Part shown: positions 37,554 through 46,756 of the stretch, piece after piece | How the letters are laid out: each line of letters opens with the position of its first letter | How positions within the stretch are numbered: position 1 is the first letter of the stretch | Assembly: GCF_003386235.1 (NCBI RefSeq) | Contig: NZ_QRDZ01000007.1 | Span: 62,001-126,000, forward strand | Reading direction: 5' to 3' | DNA length: 64,000 nucleotides | Source: Cohnella phaseoli | GTDB lineage: Bacteria; Bacillota; Bacilli; Paenibacillales; Paenibacillaceae | Notes under the pieces: generated by a model | Seen by the model: only the letters and a program-made list of their open reading frames with translations | The model's database searches: none | What the model was told of the DNA's origin: nothing | Program-made: the position numbers and the translations under genes

Positions 37554-38629
37554 CTCGCCTCCCCCTCCTCATACTCGGCAATCTGGCGAAGGCATAGCTC
37601 AGCGACGTTTGCTCCTTGCAAATAGGCTTTGTGCCACTCTACCGTTTTGAGGAGTGCCGTGTGCAGATCCCAACGCGGACGCCAGCCAAGTCGAATGGCA
37701 GCTTTGGAGCTGTCGAGCTTCAAGGCTTGAGCCTCCGGCCAACCCGGTTTCCCCATATCAAACGTTAAAAGCCCCTCGCCCGCTCCCCACAATTGCCGAA
37801 GCCGCTCCGCAACATGGCCGACCGTCTGCACATCGCGGTCATCCGGCCCAAAGTTCCAAGCCCCTCCGTACGCAGGTCCCTCTTTGTATAAACACTCCGC
37901 CAATCGCATATACCCTTCTACAGGCGCCAACACATGCTGCCAAGGCCGCGTCGCATGCGGGTGCCGCAGAGTCATTTCGCTTCCTTGCTGTAGAGCTTGC
38001 AGACAATCCGGAACGAGACGATCTTCAGACCAGTCGCCCCCGCCGATAATATTGCCGGCCCTCGCGGTAGCGACGGCTACTCCATGTTCCTTGTAACGCC
38101 CCGCCGGAAAAAACGACTCCGAATACGCATGAGTCGCCAGTTCCGCGCACGCCTTCGAAGCCGAATACGGATCCTTGCCTCCAAGGCGTTCATTTTCCCG
38201 GTATCCCCATATCCACTCCCGGTTCTCGTATACCTTATCTGTCGTCGCAACGACAACTGCCCGAACCGAAGGGCAGCGCCGAACGGACTCGAGCAAATTA
38301 ACCGTACCCATTACATTCGTTGCGAAGGTAGAGACTGGATCGGCGTATGAACGGCGAACGAGAGGCTGGGCGGCAAGATGGAAAACAACCTCCGGATCGG
38401 CTTGGAACATAGTTTTCTTCAGATCGTCCAAATTTCGAACGTCTCCGTAGTTGTCGGTGAGTAACTGATCAATCCCACCCAGGCTATATAAGCTTGGCTC
38501 CGTATCCGGCCTTAACGCATAACCGTACACCACTGCGCCTTGCCGAATCAGCGTTAAAGCTAGCCAACTTCCCACAAAGCCCGTATGCCCGGTTATCAGC
38601 ACTTTTCGGCCACGCCAAAAAACCTCCAT
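37550..38629 (-). CDS. rfbG: CDP-glucose 4,6-dehydratase (GC-rich copy)
   Basis: SDR-type enzyme, 359 residues, converting CDP-glucose to CDP-4-dehydro-6-deoxyglucose. NAD motif GHTGFVGSW (14-22), TTDKVYEN (catalytic Thr and Asp region) and YSASK (Tyr-x3-Lys). Coupled to rfbH by a 4-bp overlap. No glucose-1-phosphate cytidylyltransferase adjoins it; the only one in the window is at 49234-50007. A second dehydratase lies at 50023-51105 with clearly different base composition. Confidence 0.95.
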   Translation of the reverse strand: MEVFWRGRKVLITGHTGFVGSWLALTLIRQGAVVYGYALRPDTEPSLYSLGGIDQLLTDNYGDVRNLDDLKKTMFQADPEVVFHLAAQPLVRRSYADPVSTFATNVMGTVNLLESVRRCPSVRAVVVATTDKVYENREWIWGYRENERLGGKDPYSASKACAELATHAYSESFFPAGRYKEHGVAVATARAGNIIGGGDWSEDRLVPDCLQALQQGSEMTLRHPHATRPWQHVLAPVEGYMRLAECLYKEGPAYGGAWNFGPDDRDVQTVGHVAERLRQLWGAGEGLLTFDMGKPGWPEAQALKLDSSKAAIRLGWRPRWDLHTALLKTVEWHKAYLQGANVAELCLRQIAEYEEGEAR

Positions 38630-38759
38630 TGCAGAACCTCCTTGCTTGCATAGCTGCCAGGTTGGCAGGTATGCGTTCCGTTCTTCATCATATGGAAAAG
38701 GGGGTTGGGAGGATTGTACTTCGGGGCGGGGCGGGGCGGCGAGCTGATGGAGACAAAAT

Positions 38760-38787
38760 GAAAAGCCCCAGCGAGATCGCTGAGGCT
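38760..38787 (-). terminator. Terminator of hpf
   Basis: Minus-strand stem AGCCTCAGCGA/TCGCTGGGGCT (38764-38787) followed by TTTTCATTTTG. Confidence 0.85.
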
Positions 38788-38806
38788 GAATTGTTTTAGT
38801 TATGGA

Positions 38807-39367
38807 TTATTGCGCTTCAATCAATCCGTACCTGCCGTCGTTCCGACGGTAAACTACGTTCACTTCTTTCGTCTCGGTGTTCGCGAACACGTAGAAGTTG
38901 TGGCCGACAAGATTCATCTGCAGTATCGCTTCTTCGACATCCATCGGCTTCAAATTAAACCGCTTCGTTCTGACGAGTTCCATATCTTCGTCCTCGTCGC
39001 GGGCCAATGTCGTTACGCTGTTCCCGACGCCGAAATCTTCTATGAACAAAGCTCTCGCCGAGCCCGGTTCGCGAAATTTGCGGTTGATCTTCGTCTTATG
39101 CTTGCGAATTTGTCTTTCCAGTTTGTCCACTACGAAATCGATCGCAGCGTACATATCGTCCCGCTTCTCTTCGGCGCGAAGCATTGCTCCCGGAAGGGGA
39201 ATCGTAACCTCGACGGCCTGATGGCCTTTCGTAACGCTTAGGGTTACGTTAACATCGGATTGTGGAGGTGTTTCAAAATACTTATCCAGACGACTCAGCT
39301 TTTTCTCGACGTACTCTCTTAATGCATCTGTGACTTCCATACGCTGACCTCGAATGTTGTATTTCAT
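38807..39367 (-). CDS. hpf: Ribosome hibernation promoting factor, long form
   Basis: Dimerises 70S ribosomes in stationary phase or stress. 186 residues: N-terminal ribosome-binding domain (1 to about 100), linker, and the C-terminal dimerisation domain (about 130-184, with MDVEEAILQMNLVGHNFYVF). This two-domain plan is the long Gram-positive type. GGAGGAG precedes the ATG. In B. subtilis the orthologue (yvyD) lies just before secA; here rfbGH and a small gene intervene. Confidence 0.97.
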   Translation of the reverse strand: MKYNIRGQRMEVTDALREYVEKKLSRLDKYFETPPQSDVNVTLSVTKGHQAVEVTIPLPGAMLRAEEKRDDMYAAIDFVVDKLERQIRKHKTKINRKFREPGSARALFIEDFGVGNSVTTLARDEDEDMELVRTKRFNLKPMDVEEAILQMNLVGHNFYVFANTETKEVNVVYRRNDGRYGLIEAQ

Positions 39368-39394
39368 GGGGCAACTCCTCCTTTGCTTACCTCT

Positions 39395-39424
39395 ATAATA
39401 TCACATCCGCGATGGGCGTTTCAA
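39395..39424 (-). promoter_or_regulatory. Candidate sigma-A promoter of hpf
   Basis: Minus-strand TTGAAA (39419-39424), 18-bp spacer, TATTAT (39395-39400), ending 28 nt before the ATG. A stress-sigma promoter might also exist but none was clear. Confidence 0.5.
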
Positions 39425-39487
39425 AACATTCCGTTAATAATTTTGAATTTTTTGAAAACTTGGCCTATTAACTGCAAATGCCTTTTA

Positions 39488-39517
39488 GAAAAAGAAAAAC
39501 CCTGGATTGCTCCAGGG
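39488..39517 (-). terminator. Terminator of the cold-shock gene
   Basis: Minus-strand stem CCCTGG/CCAGGG (39500-39517) with a following TTTTTCTTTTTC tract (39488-39499). Confidence 0.9.
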
Positions 39518-39564
39518 AAGCGCTACGTTGCTTGTATGTGAGTTCGGCGATCGCGCCGGTATGA

Positions 39565-39762
39565 TTACGATTTGGTAACGTTAGCTGCTTGAGGACCGCG
39601 TGCGCCTTGCACGATGTCGAATTCGACCTCTTGGCCTTCTTCAAGAGCTTTGTAACCGTCCATTTGAATAGCCGAGAAGTGAACGAACACGTCGCCACCT
39701 TGCTCTGTTTCAATGAAACCGTAACCTTTTTCTGCGTTGAACCATTTTACTTTACCTTGCAT
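39565..39762 (-). CDS. Cold-shock protein, CspA/CspB family
   Basis: 65-residue single-stranded nucleic-acid-binding beta barrel. RNP1 KGYGFIE (12-18) and RNP2 VFVHFS (25-30) are intact. It has its own promoter, a 60-nt leader and terminator. The AT-rich glycosylation island begins just upstream of its promoter. The numbered paralogue (cspB, cspC, cspD) cannot be assigned. Confidence 0.96.
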   Translation of the reverse strand: MQGKVKWFNAEKGYGFIETEQGGDVFVHFSAIQMDGYKALEEGQEVEFDIVQGARGPQAANVTKS

Positions 39763-39830
39763 GTGTTAAACATTCCCTTCATATTCAAATGACGTTAGAC
39801 ATAGGCACCAGTACCCAGCCCACAATTCGA

Positions 39831-39859
39831 ATATAACATTAGGTAAAGATTGGTGTCAA
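39831..39859 (-). promoter_or_regulatory. Sigma-A promoter of the cold-shock gene
   Basis: Minus-strand TTGACA (39854-39859), exactly 17 bp, TTATAT (39831-39836). The predicted transcript starts near 39825 and has a leader of about 62 nt, as cold-shock mRNAs often do. Confidence 0.75.
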
Positions 39860-40142
39860 TTGTTTTTTGTAAGCGGTGTCATCCTATCCGGAGACGAATT
39901 TCCTCAATTATCCTGACATGGCCTTATTCACGTATATTTTGACTGCCAATACATGTTATGGTCCTGAATTCCGAAGTTCATTCAGCTTTTCAGTCAAGAG
40001 TAATTCAATATCTGGGTATAATCCCTTGGTAATTCGATATAACCGGTAATAAAGCCTTTACGTTTCGGCGATTTTACACCTAAATAGTCTCGCCTTGGAT
40101 TTCACTAGGATATCGCAATTAGCTTCAAGATTTTATTATACT
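39860..40142. other. AT-rich gap at the edge of the glycosylation island
   Basis: I see no gene, terminator or clear repeat here beyond a short GGTAAT direct repeat. Together with the cold-shock leader it makes a 380-bp gene-free stretch (39763-40142), and it marks a sharp drop in GC at the left border of the island. Confidence 0.6.
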
Positions 40143-41276
40143 TCAACACTTTTCCATCCAAATACTTCCTCCCCCAGGCTCTATCTCTTGAGGCAATAAC
40201 TTGCGATACTCATCGAAATGATGCAAGCTCAAATAATGATTCCATAGTTTGATTTTAAACGACTCGTTGTACTGTAAGAATGCACGCAGAATATGGGTTT
40301 CATTCCACGCCCTTCCTTCATATACCCAATCGGATAAAGGCTCAAATGGATAGAAGATATCATGAAAATGAATAATAACCCCCTTGTTTAATCGTGGTAA
40401 AATTTCAAAAATAAGTTTGTTAACGTCGCTTCCGATTTTTGACACATGGGAACTATCGATAAACAGAATATCTCCTGCCTCTAGCTCATCAAATATCTTT
40501 AAGTCTACATCTTGCACTCTTTTGGAGATAATGCCTTTGTGATCAGACTCAGTATGCAATAAGGAGAGCAGTCGATCCGGGTAAGGTTCAATAAATGTAC
40601 ACTTAATATTATTATTATAAAAATTAGAATTCGTATCTAACATCACAGCAGATGAATAACCGGACCCTACCTCTATAATTCTTTTAGGTGAATACAACCT
40701 TATTACCCCATACAAGCATATCGCATCATTTAATCCTAGATATAAGTTATTAGGACTGTATCTCAAATTATTAGATGACAATTCATGTAGATATGGAAAC
40801 TCATCGAAGTAATTCCCAATGGAATGTAGCAAAGATATTTGTTCATTTGTATTAAGATCGATTCCCTGTAATACTTTCTCCGATCGATCAAAAAGTTCAC
40901 TTTCCCGTTCCTTAATATCCTCAATTAAAGGATATGGAGAATAATAATGACCATCTTCATACAAACGAAAGTAACCAAACCGATTCAAATCTTTAATTGA
41001 AATATAATGCAAACTTTCTTGAAAACCCATTTGCTTTAATTGCGATGAAATATCTAAATAATGGGAAGCGGCGATAATAATTAATAATTCATCTGCTTTC
41101 TCCAATAACAGCTCACTTGGTTTCTTAATCAGTTTTCCGTTAAACTCCGTGCCCCATTTGGTCCTATCATTGTCAACATAATATGAGATGACCAATCCAG
41201 GTATAGAATCGCTTAGTCTTAATGCGTATTCCCCAGTCCCGAAAACGATCATTTTCTGTTCTACTGATTTATCCAT
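40143..41276 (-). CDS. SAM-dependent methyltransferase fused to a Rossmann-like sugar-enzyme module
   Basis: About 377 residues. The N-terminal 90 residues form a Rossmann-like module (IVFGTGEYALRL, then an acidic YYVDND, then LLIIIAASHY) also found in two other island proteins. The C-terminal half is a class I methyltransferase of the Methyltransf_24 sort: IIEVGSGYSSAVML (SAM loop), DILFIDSSHVSKIG and IIHFHDIFYPFE. The start is uncertain: ATG 41276 has GAAGG 10 nt upstream; ATG 41327 or 41321 would overlap the previous gene. Last gene of the leftward operon. Substrate unknown, plausibly a sugar in the glycan. Confidence 0.75.
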   Translation of the reverse strand: MDKSVEQKMIVFGTGEYALRLSDSIPGLVISYYVDNDRTKWGTEFNGKLIKKPSELLLEKADELLIIIAASHYLDISSQLKQMGFQESLHYISIKDLNRFGYFRLYEDGHYYSPYPLIEDIKERESELFDRSEKVLQGIDLNTNEQISLLHSIGNYFDEFPYLHELSSNNLRYSPNNLYLGLNDAICLYGVIRLYSPKRIIEVGSGYSSAVMLDTNSNFYNNNIKCTFIEPYPDRLLSLLHTESDHKGIISKRVQDVDLKIFDELEAGDILFIDSSHVSKIGSDVNKLIFEILPRLNKGVIIHFHDIFYPFEPLSDWVYEGRAWNETHILRAFLQYNESFKIKLWNHYLSLHHFDEYRKLLPQEIEPGGGSIWMEKC

Positions 41277-41310
41277 TGCCTCACAACCTTCACACAAGTG
41301 GCTTTCTATC

Positions 41311-42456
41311 CTATCCTTCATTCGCATTTATGATCAGTGTGTAACCTTCACGCATTGTTATACCACCAAAATAGCGCATGGAGAAACTATACTGCGGAAA
41401 TGCCTGTATAATGTTAATCACTTCACTGACAAAAAGGAATCCCGAAAGGATAATCAGTGGCTTATTCTCTGTTATCATTTTTTGAGCACCATGTAATGCT
41501 TCAATATGTTTTCCACTCATATCCAAATGGAGCATGGTTGGATGTATCTCTTCTGCAAGCATATCCAATCGAATAGAGTGAGCACTGGCAGTCCGATATT
41601 CCTCCTGATCAATGAACCTGGAAAAAAAAATCTTCTCCACATAATCGGTTTCCACCTCCTGATCTCCAAGAAGGTAAGGAAAAACCATAACTTGGTCTGA
41701 ATTATTCTGATGTAAATATTCTTTTGTCTTGGTCCGCCCTGCCCAAGTAGGCTCAAAAAGATAGGCTTCCTTCATTTTTGCAATCGTGCACAGATACTTT
41801 TCGTTGTCATCCTTAAAGCCATTTCGGCAGTGCACCAATACATCTTGATTTCCCACCGAAATAAGATCATTATGAAGAATATCGCCATCAAGAGATTTAT
41901 AAGATCCTAAAACACCACAGTGATTCAATTTGCTTGTCAGATTTGAATAGATAAAGCCCTCGAATCGTTTCTTGGATTTGTCATCAGATAACTTGTCCAT
42001 TATATGTAGAAGCATAGTCTCATTCTGACGAACATCCTCAACCCACTCTTGAGGCAACAACCTAGGCCGGAAATCTATATCGAGAAAATAGATCCTTTGA
42101 TATCCTATCGAGTTCAAACGATCTATAAATTCATGATAAAAAGTGGCGGCAGACCAAATTGCGACAATGCAAATCGCATTCGGGCCAGCTTTTTGTATCG
42201 CATCTTCTGGAGTCAAGACAGGGATATGCAAAATAGAAGTGCCGGATTTTAATGGATCACTATCTGTAATACAGAAGGGTAATATCCGCCTTTTAAATAA
42301 CCTCTTAAGTACCTCGCTGCAAGTTCCTCCTGCACCATACAGTATCACTGGATCATCCGAGTGCTGCAATATCTCCTCTAAATTCTCCAATTTGATAAGT
42401 CGACTTTCAAAGGGACTCCTTCCCTGATTTATACATTCTTGTAGTGTTTTCCTCAT
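41311..42456 (-). CDS. FkbM-like methyltransferase with N-terminal Rossmann module
   Basis: 381 residues. Residues about 35-135 hold the same type of Rossmann module as its neighbour (VILYGAGGTCSEVLKRL, then ITDSD). The C-terminal region ends in an FkbM-like pattern (SIRLDML, then MLHLDMSGKHIEALHGA and NKPLIILSGF), the substrate-proximal half of sugar O-methyltransferases. The ATG has TGGAG 8 nt upstream and overlaps the previous stop by 4 bp. Probably modifies a glycan residue; activity is inferred. Confidence 0.65.
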   Translation of the reverse strand: MRKTLQECINQGRSPFESRLIKLENLEEILQHSDDPVILYGAGGTCSEVLKRLFKRRILPFCITDSDPLKSGTSILHIPVLTPEDAIQKAGPNAICIVAIWSAATFYHEFIDRLNSIGYQRIYFLDIDFRPRLLPQEWVEDVRQNETMLLHIMDKLSDDKSKKRFEGFIYSNLTSKLNHCGVLGSYKSLDGDILHNDLISVGNQDVLVHCRNGFKDDNEKYLCTIAKMKEAYLFEPTWAGRTKTKEYLHQNNSDQVMVFPYLLGDQEVETDYVEKIFFSRFIDQEEYRTASAHSIRLDMLAEEIHPTMLHLDMSGKHIEALHGAQKMITENKPLIILSGFLFVSEVINIIQAFPQYSFSMRYFGGITMREGYTLIINANEG

Positions 42457-43916
42457 GGCAATGACTCCATTCTAGTAATTCCATCAATCATTTCAGGACG
42501 ATACTTACGAATAAATGCGATTTCTTCCTCATAAAATTTCTTGACTATTGATACAGATATGCGCTGACTACTTTTCCCATCCATAGGTCCCAGACAATAT
42601 TTATCTATTTCCGTTATAGGCCGCAGCATGGACGAATAATCACTTGTTAGGTTATCAATAAATTCAAATATATCTTCCTGTTTGGAGGTCATATTCGTTT
42701 GAGTCCAAAAAATAAAATCACAGTAGTCATTATAATAATTTGGTGTATTTAGAATTAACCCAGGTCGGTGGGATGGCAAAAATTGTGCATATAATGAGCT
42801 TGATTCACCAATAAATGCATCAGCCAAAAATAAAGCAGGATAACTATCCGGATTTTGATCTACAACAATCTGTGCTTGCAATTCAGAGAATTTTATTTGA
42901 AGATCTGAGAAAAAGCATAAAGGATGAGGTCTAAAAATTATAAAAATCGAACGATAGCGGTTACAGATGTCAGATAGTAACTTTAGAGTTTTTATAATCA
43001 TTTCTTTAGTACCAACAAAATTTATTGAATTATCTGAATGAATTACAGGATTAACGTTCCACAAAAGAGTAGTCTTTCCTGCGGATAGTCGGATCCACTC
43101 TTCTGGTATTGAAATTTTTTTCTCTCCCGAGAATACCTGGTGGGACAAATCCATCAGTGGGTGCCCAGTAACTATATCTTGACTTCCCCATGTGATAGCG
43201 TTATATGAGAATTCCGATGTTCTAAATTGCAGCCAGGTATATGGAGTTGAAGAGTAATTGCTGTCATAAATCAAGACATCGTTTGGATTTAATGCATACT
43301 CTAGAAACATAGTCCGATTGAGGATAGGAATTAGGGTAGAGTGTTGCAAATGTAAGGGCATCATATAAGTGTGATTGTGAAAGGAATAGAAAACTGCGTC
43401 AGGAAGTTCCTGAAAAACGTCATATTCTGAGTATGGGATATACTCTACACCGGCCGATTCCAAAAATGTGACTAATTGTTCAAACTGTCCATCGGACTGA
43501 TAGATATCCGCAGGATAATAATCGATTGCAATTATTCGCACATCAACAGATTCATATTTACGTAATTGATGATAAACAAGAAGTAAAAAAACTGCAGTTA
43601 CAGGTCTAGCAAAGAAAATATCAATGCGAATTTTTACATCCACTATTTGCTCGAGAAGCCGTATCAAACCCTGCATGTCATTAATTAGAATAGTAGAAGT
43701 TGCCCCATCATGATCACCTTGGATTTTCTCTAGGTGATTTACGATTTCCAATCTTAACAAATTACTCAAATGAATATCTTCGGAGATCCTGAACCTTAGA
43801 TCTATTATTATTCCTTTAATCCAAAGTCTCTTAGTAGCATTCAACTCAGTTTTTTCGAGCATCGTTATTATTGCCTGACAATCTTGAATTGCTATCTTAA
43901 AAAAACGATAATGCAT
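42453..43916 (-). CDS. TagB/TagF-like (CDP-glycerol glycerophosphotransferase-like) GT-B protein
   Basis: 487 residues. A helical N-terminal region (about 1-90) precedes a GT-B fold whose second half carries the family motifs FRPHPLCFF (about 340) and ADAFIGESSSLYAQF (about 375-390). Members transfer polyol phosphates from CDP donors in teichoic-acid synthesis, but distant ones serve other glycans. The same RPHP and A(F/Y)IG motifs occur in the 844-residue protein at 52509. A GGAGG site lies 7 nt before the ATG. No complete teichoic-acid set is near. Confidence 0.65.
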   Translation of the reverse strand: MHYRFFKIAIQDCQAIITMLEKTELNATKRLWIKGIIIDLRFRISEDIHLSNLLRLEIVNHLEKIQGDHDGATSTILINDMQGLIRLLEQIVDVKIRIDIFFARPVTAVFLLLVYHQLRKYESVDVRIIAIDYYPADIYQSDGQFEQLVTFLESAGVEYIPYSEYDVFQELPDAVFYSFHNHTYMMPLHLQHSTLIPILNRTMFLEYALNPNDVLIYDSNYSSTPYTWLQFRTSEFSYNAITWGSQDIVTGHPLMDLSHQVFSGEKKISIPEEWIRLSAGKTTLLWNVNPVIHSDNSINFVGTKEMIIKTLKLLSDICNRYRSIFIIFRPHPLCFFSDLQIKFSELQAQIVVDQNPDSYPALFLADAFIGESSSLYAQFLPSHRPGLILNTPNYYNDYCDFIFWTQTNMTSKQEDIFEFIDNLTSDYSSMLRPITEIDKYCLGPMDGKSSQRISVSIVKKFYEEEIAFIRKYRPEMIDGITRMESLP

Positions 43917-43934
43917 CTAGACACCTCCCAACAT

Positions 43935-44657
43935 TTAAGCCATGTCGTATCCGCCACAGACAGGGATTACAGCACCGTTAATGTAGCTGTTCATTAAAAC
44001 GCTATAACAAAAATCCGCAATCTCAAATGGCTCTGCGAATCGATTCAGAGCAATTTTACTTTCAATTCGCTGTCTATGATCAGGTGCCTTACCGATTTGT
44101 GCCGGTGTATCCACGAAGCCGGGACAGACCGCATTGATCCTAATCTTCTTGGACGCATAAACTTTAACCATGCTTTGGCAAAGCATATGAAGTGCAGCTT
44201 TTGAAACGCCGTAACTGATGGAAATTGCATGAGGATAAATGCCCATCATAGCGCCCATACATACAACAGAACCGCTTTCTGCCATGTGATCATACAAGCG
44301 CTGCATCAAAAAAAATGGCATACTAACATTTGAGTCCATGACATGCTGCCATTGCACGAGGGATACCTGTTTGAAATCCGACTTATCCGTAGCATAGCTG
44401 TTGAGTATAAGGTAATCCAATTGAGGGCACTGTTTAATAATCATTTCGCAGGCTATGTCTACACCCTCTATGTTGGACATATCGGCTTTGATAATACAAT
44501 ATTTGCTGCTAATTTCGGACAAGGCTTCCCCCGCCACACGCGCATTATCTTCATCATGTGCAAAATTCACAAAAACAAAACAATCTTCATTTAACAACTT
44601 CTGGGTAATAGCCAAGCCAATACCTGCAGTCGATCCCGTAACAAAAGCATACTTCAT
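43935..44657 (-). CDS. SDR family oxidoreductase
   Basis: 240-residue classical SDR (FabG-like): TGSTAGIG (7-14), catalytic YGVSK (Tyr about 153) and the C-terminal G-A-V-I-P-V-C-G-G-Y segment. The usual NAG motif is NSY here (about 89-91), which is unusual. AAGAAGGG lies 7 nt before the ATG. In the leftward operon between a GT2 gene and the TagB/F-like gene, so it probably reduces or oxidises a sugar intermediate. Confidence 0.8.
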   Translation of the reverse strand: MKYAFVTGSTAGIGLAITQKLLNEDCFVFVNFAHDEDNARVAGEALSEISSKYCIIKADMSNIEGVDIACEMIIKQCPQLDYLILNSYATDKSDFKQVSLVQWQHVMDSNVSMPFFLMQRLYDHMAESGSVVCMGAMMGIYPHAISISYGVSKAALHMLCQSMVKVYASKKIRINAVCPGFVDTPAQIGKAPDHRQRIESKIALNRFAEPFEIADFCYSVLMNSYINGAVIPVCGGYDMA

Positions 44658-44660
44658 GCG

Positions 44661-45719
44661 TTAACCCTTCTTTTCAATTACATTTGAATAATATCGTTGT
44701 CGTTCAAGCAACTTCTTCTTACCCTTGTAAGCCGATTCAGCAAAGCTTCTGAAATGTTCCAAAGCTACATTACTCATGTTAGAAACTCTAGCAAAATCAG
44801 ACAGAACCATCGGTTGTAATGCCACTTCGAGATAGGGTTTCATCCCTAGAACAGTGACGAGGTGGTCAGCAAATTCGCAGGCATCTTCTAGAGGCTGGCT
44901 TCTAATTTTGAAAATAAAAATGGCATTGGCAATTAAGCGAAGCGCACTAACTGCAAGTAATGTTTCGCCCTGTGGAATATAAGCAGCACACTGTTGCAGC
45001 CCCTCCCAACGCAGCTTGAAATCCCGTAAGGAGTCCGCTGTATTAATGGTATACATCATTGAGCCTGGGCGATTAAAATAGACATAATAGGCTTGGCATA
45101 TGGAGCCGGCAGAGTGGGCAACCGAAAAACAGTTCGCATTAAAAAAGGCATCTTCCCCCATGCTTATCGTTTCTTCGAAAGCTATTTCGTGCTGAGTTAG
45201 AAACCCCCTTCGATACACTTTATTGCAAACCGAGTTAGCTTGAGGAGACAATACCCATTTATACATAAAATCTCGTCGGGCTGTATTTAAGAGCGATGTG
45301 GTCTCCTTGGGATACTGCAACAAAATTTGCAATGGTCTTCTATCTGCATTATCTCTGAGTATACCGCAAACGCCTATATCTAAAGATTTCTTAGAAGAGA
45401 ACGAGTATAGCTCGGCGAACATCTCCGGCATTACGTAGTCATCCGAGTCGACGAAACCAACATACTCTCCCTGTGCATAACGCAAACCCACATTTCTAAC
45501 AGCACTAGCTCCGCGAACATTTTCACTCCATATCATCATTCGACTATCTTTTTTACAATATTCCTCTGAGATTCTATAGCTTTCCTCGCTAGTGCATTGA
45601 TCCATGACCAACAGAATCTCGAGATCGTTAAGTGTTTGATTACGAAGGGAATCCAAACATCTGGGCAAGTACTTTTCCGTATTATAAATAGGGACAATGA
45701 TGCTTACTTTGGGTCTCAT
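44661..45719 (-). CDS. Family 2 glycosyltransferase
   Basis: 352-residue GT-A enzyme: IIVPIYNTEKYL (about 7-18), the nucleotide-sugar DSDD metal motif in VGFVDSDDYV (about 90), and a helical C-terminal tail. The start is taken as the ATG at 45719, overlapping the upstream stop by 4 bp (ATGA); an earlier ATG lies three codons upstream. Likely adds one sugar to the glycan; donor and acceptor unknown. Confidence 0.88.
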   Translation of the reverse strand: MRPKVSIIVPIYNTEKYLPRCLDSLRNQTLNDLEILLVMDQCTSEESYRISEEYCKKDSRMMIWSENVRGASAVRNVGLRYAQGEYVGFVDSDDYVMPEMFAELYSFSSKKSLDIGVCGILRDNADRRPLQILLQYPKETTSLLNTARRDFMYKWVLSPQANSVCNKVYRRGFLTQHEIAFEETISMGEDAFFNANCFSVAHSAGSICQAYYVYFNRPGSMMYTINTADSLRDFKLRWEGLQQCAAYIPQGETLLAVSALRLIANAIFIFKIRSQPLEDACEFADHLVTVLGMKPYLEVALQPMVLSDFARVSNMSNVALEHFRSFAESAYKGKKKLLERQRYYSNVIEKKG

Positions 45720-46756
45720 GAAAACCAACTCTTGTCTATTGTGATTGTTTTATTCTTCAAACAAAGAGTAAGAATATCCTTGAATAATTGCTCATGTTCA
45801 GAATGTATGTCATTTATACGACAATAATCTCTTATATATCCCTTTTCATTACATACAGATAAATAATATTCGACCTTCTCGCCTTCGAGAAAACTCGTTA
45901 TCGCTTCTTGCAGCTTGTCTTCTGGAAGTGAGGCTAGTTGTCCATAAAAAATTATACTTCTTATTCTCGTAAATGCATAAATACTAAGTATAGGGGAAAC
46001 AAAGTCACTATCCACGCTCTCCAAGAATTTTCTCGCAATATCAAATACAGAAAAGTATATTTTTCCTTGGTTTGTTAGCCTTGCGGTTTGACGTACAGAT
46101 GAGTCCTCTCTTTGAATGTAGTTATATAAAGATTTAGCCGTGTGTGAAATACGCGGCATAGAACAACTAAGCATTAAATTAAATAGATGGTCTTCACTTG
46201 TGAGTACGTCTTCATAACGAATACCGGTTTTTTGAATAAAATCACTTCGGTATAGCCGTGACCAGGCATAATTGTTAGGCTTTGGCCCGGCGTTATATCT
46301 GAAGTAATACTCTGCAAAGTTTTCAAGCGAAAGATCTATTGTGAGGTCTTGTAATTGAGAAAATGAAGTTATATGCTTATCAGGGTAAATCATGTTGAAA
46401 TCACAAACCACAATATCGGCATTCTCAGTTGTTGCAACAGAGTACATCGTTTCTAACATATCAGGTTCCAATGTATCGTCCGCATCAGCAAATGCAATAA
46501 ACGGAGAGGCTGCCTTCTCCATTCCAAAGTTTCTACCTATTCCACAACGCGAAAAAACATATTTATAATAAAAAAATCTTTCATCATTTCTAGCATACTC
46601 TTGTGCAATGGCAGCCGTATTATCCGTTGACTCAACATCTACTACAATGACCTCGAATGCTGTAAAAGTCTGTTTTTGAATAGAAAGTAAACAGCGTTCC
46701 AAATATTCCCCCGCATTCCATGCAGGAATGATTACACTAATTTTTGACCCTGCCAT
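45716..46756 (-). CDS. Family 2 glycosyltransferase
   Basis: 346 residues: VIIPAWNAGEYL (about 8-19), ADADDTLEP (about 88-96, DxD site), then a helical tail. The ATG shares one base with the stop of the nucleotidyltransferase gene (TGATG), a sign of tight coupling. It is a paralogue of the following GT2 gene. Confidence 0.88.
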   Translation of the reverse strand: MAGSKISVIIPAWNAGEYLERCLLSIQKQTFTAFEVIVVDVESTDNTAAIAQEYARNDERFFYYKYVFSRCGIGRNFGMEKAASPFIAFADADDTLEPDMLETMYSVATTENADIVVCDFNMIYPDKHITSFSQLQDLTIDLSLENFAEYYFRYNAGPKPNNYAWSRLYRSDFIQKTGIRYEDVLTSEDHLFNLMLSCSMPRISHTAKSLYNYIQREDSSVRQTARLTNQGKIYFSVFDIARKFLESVDSDFVSPILSIYAFTRIRSIIFYGQLASLPEDKLQEAITSFLEGEKVEYYLSVCNEKGYIRDYCRINDIHSEHEQLFKDILTLCLKNKTITIDKSWFS

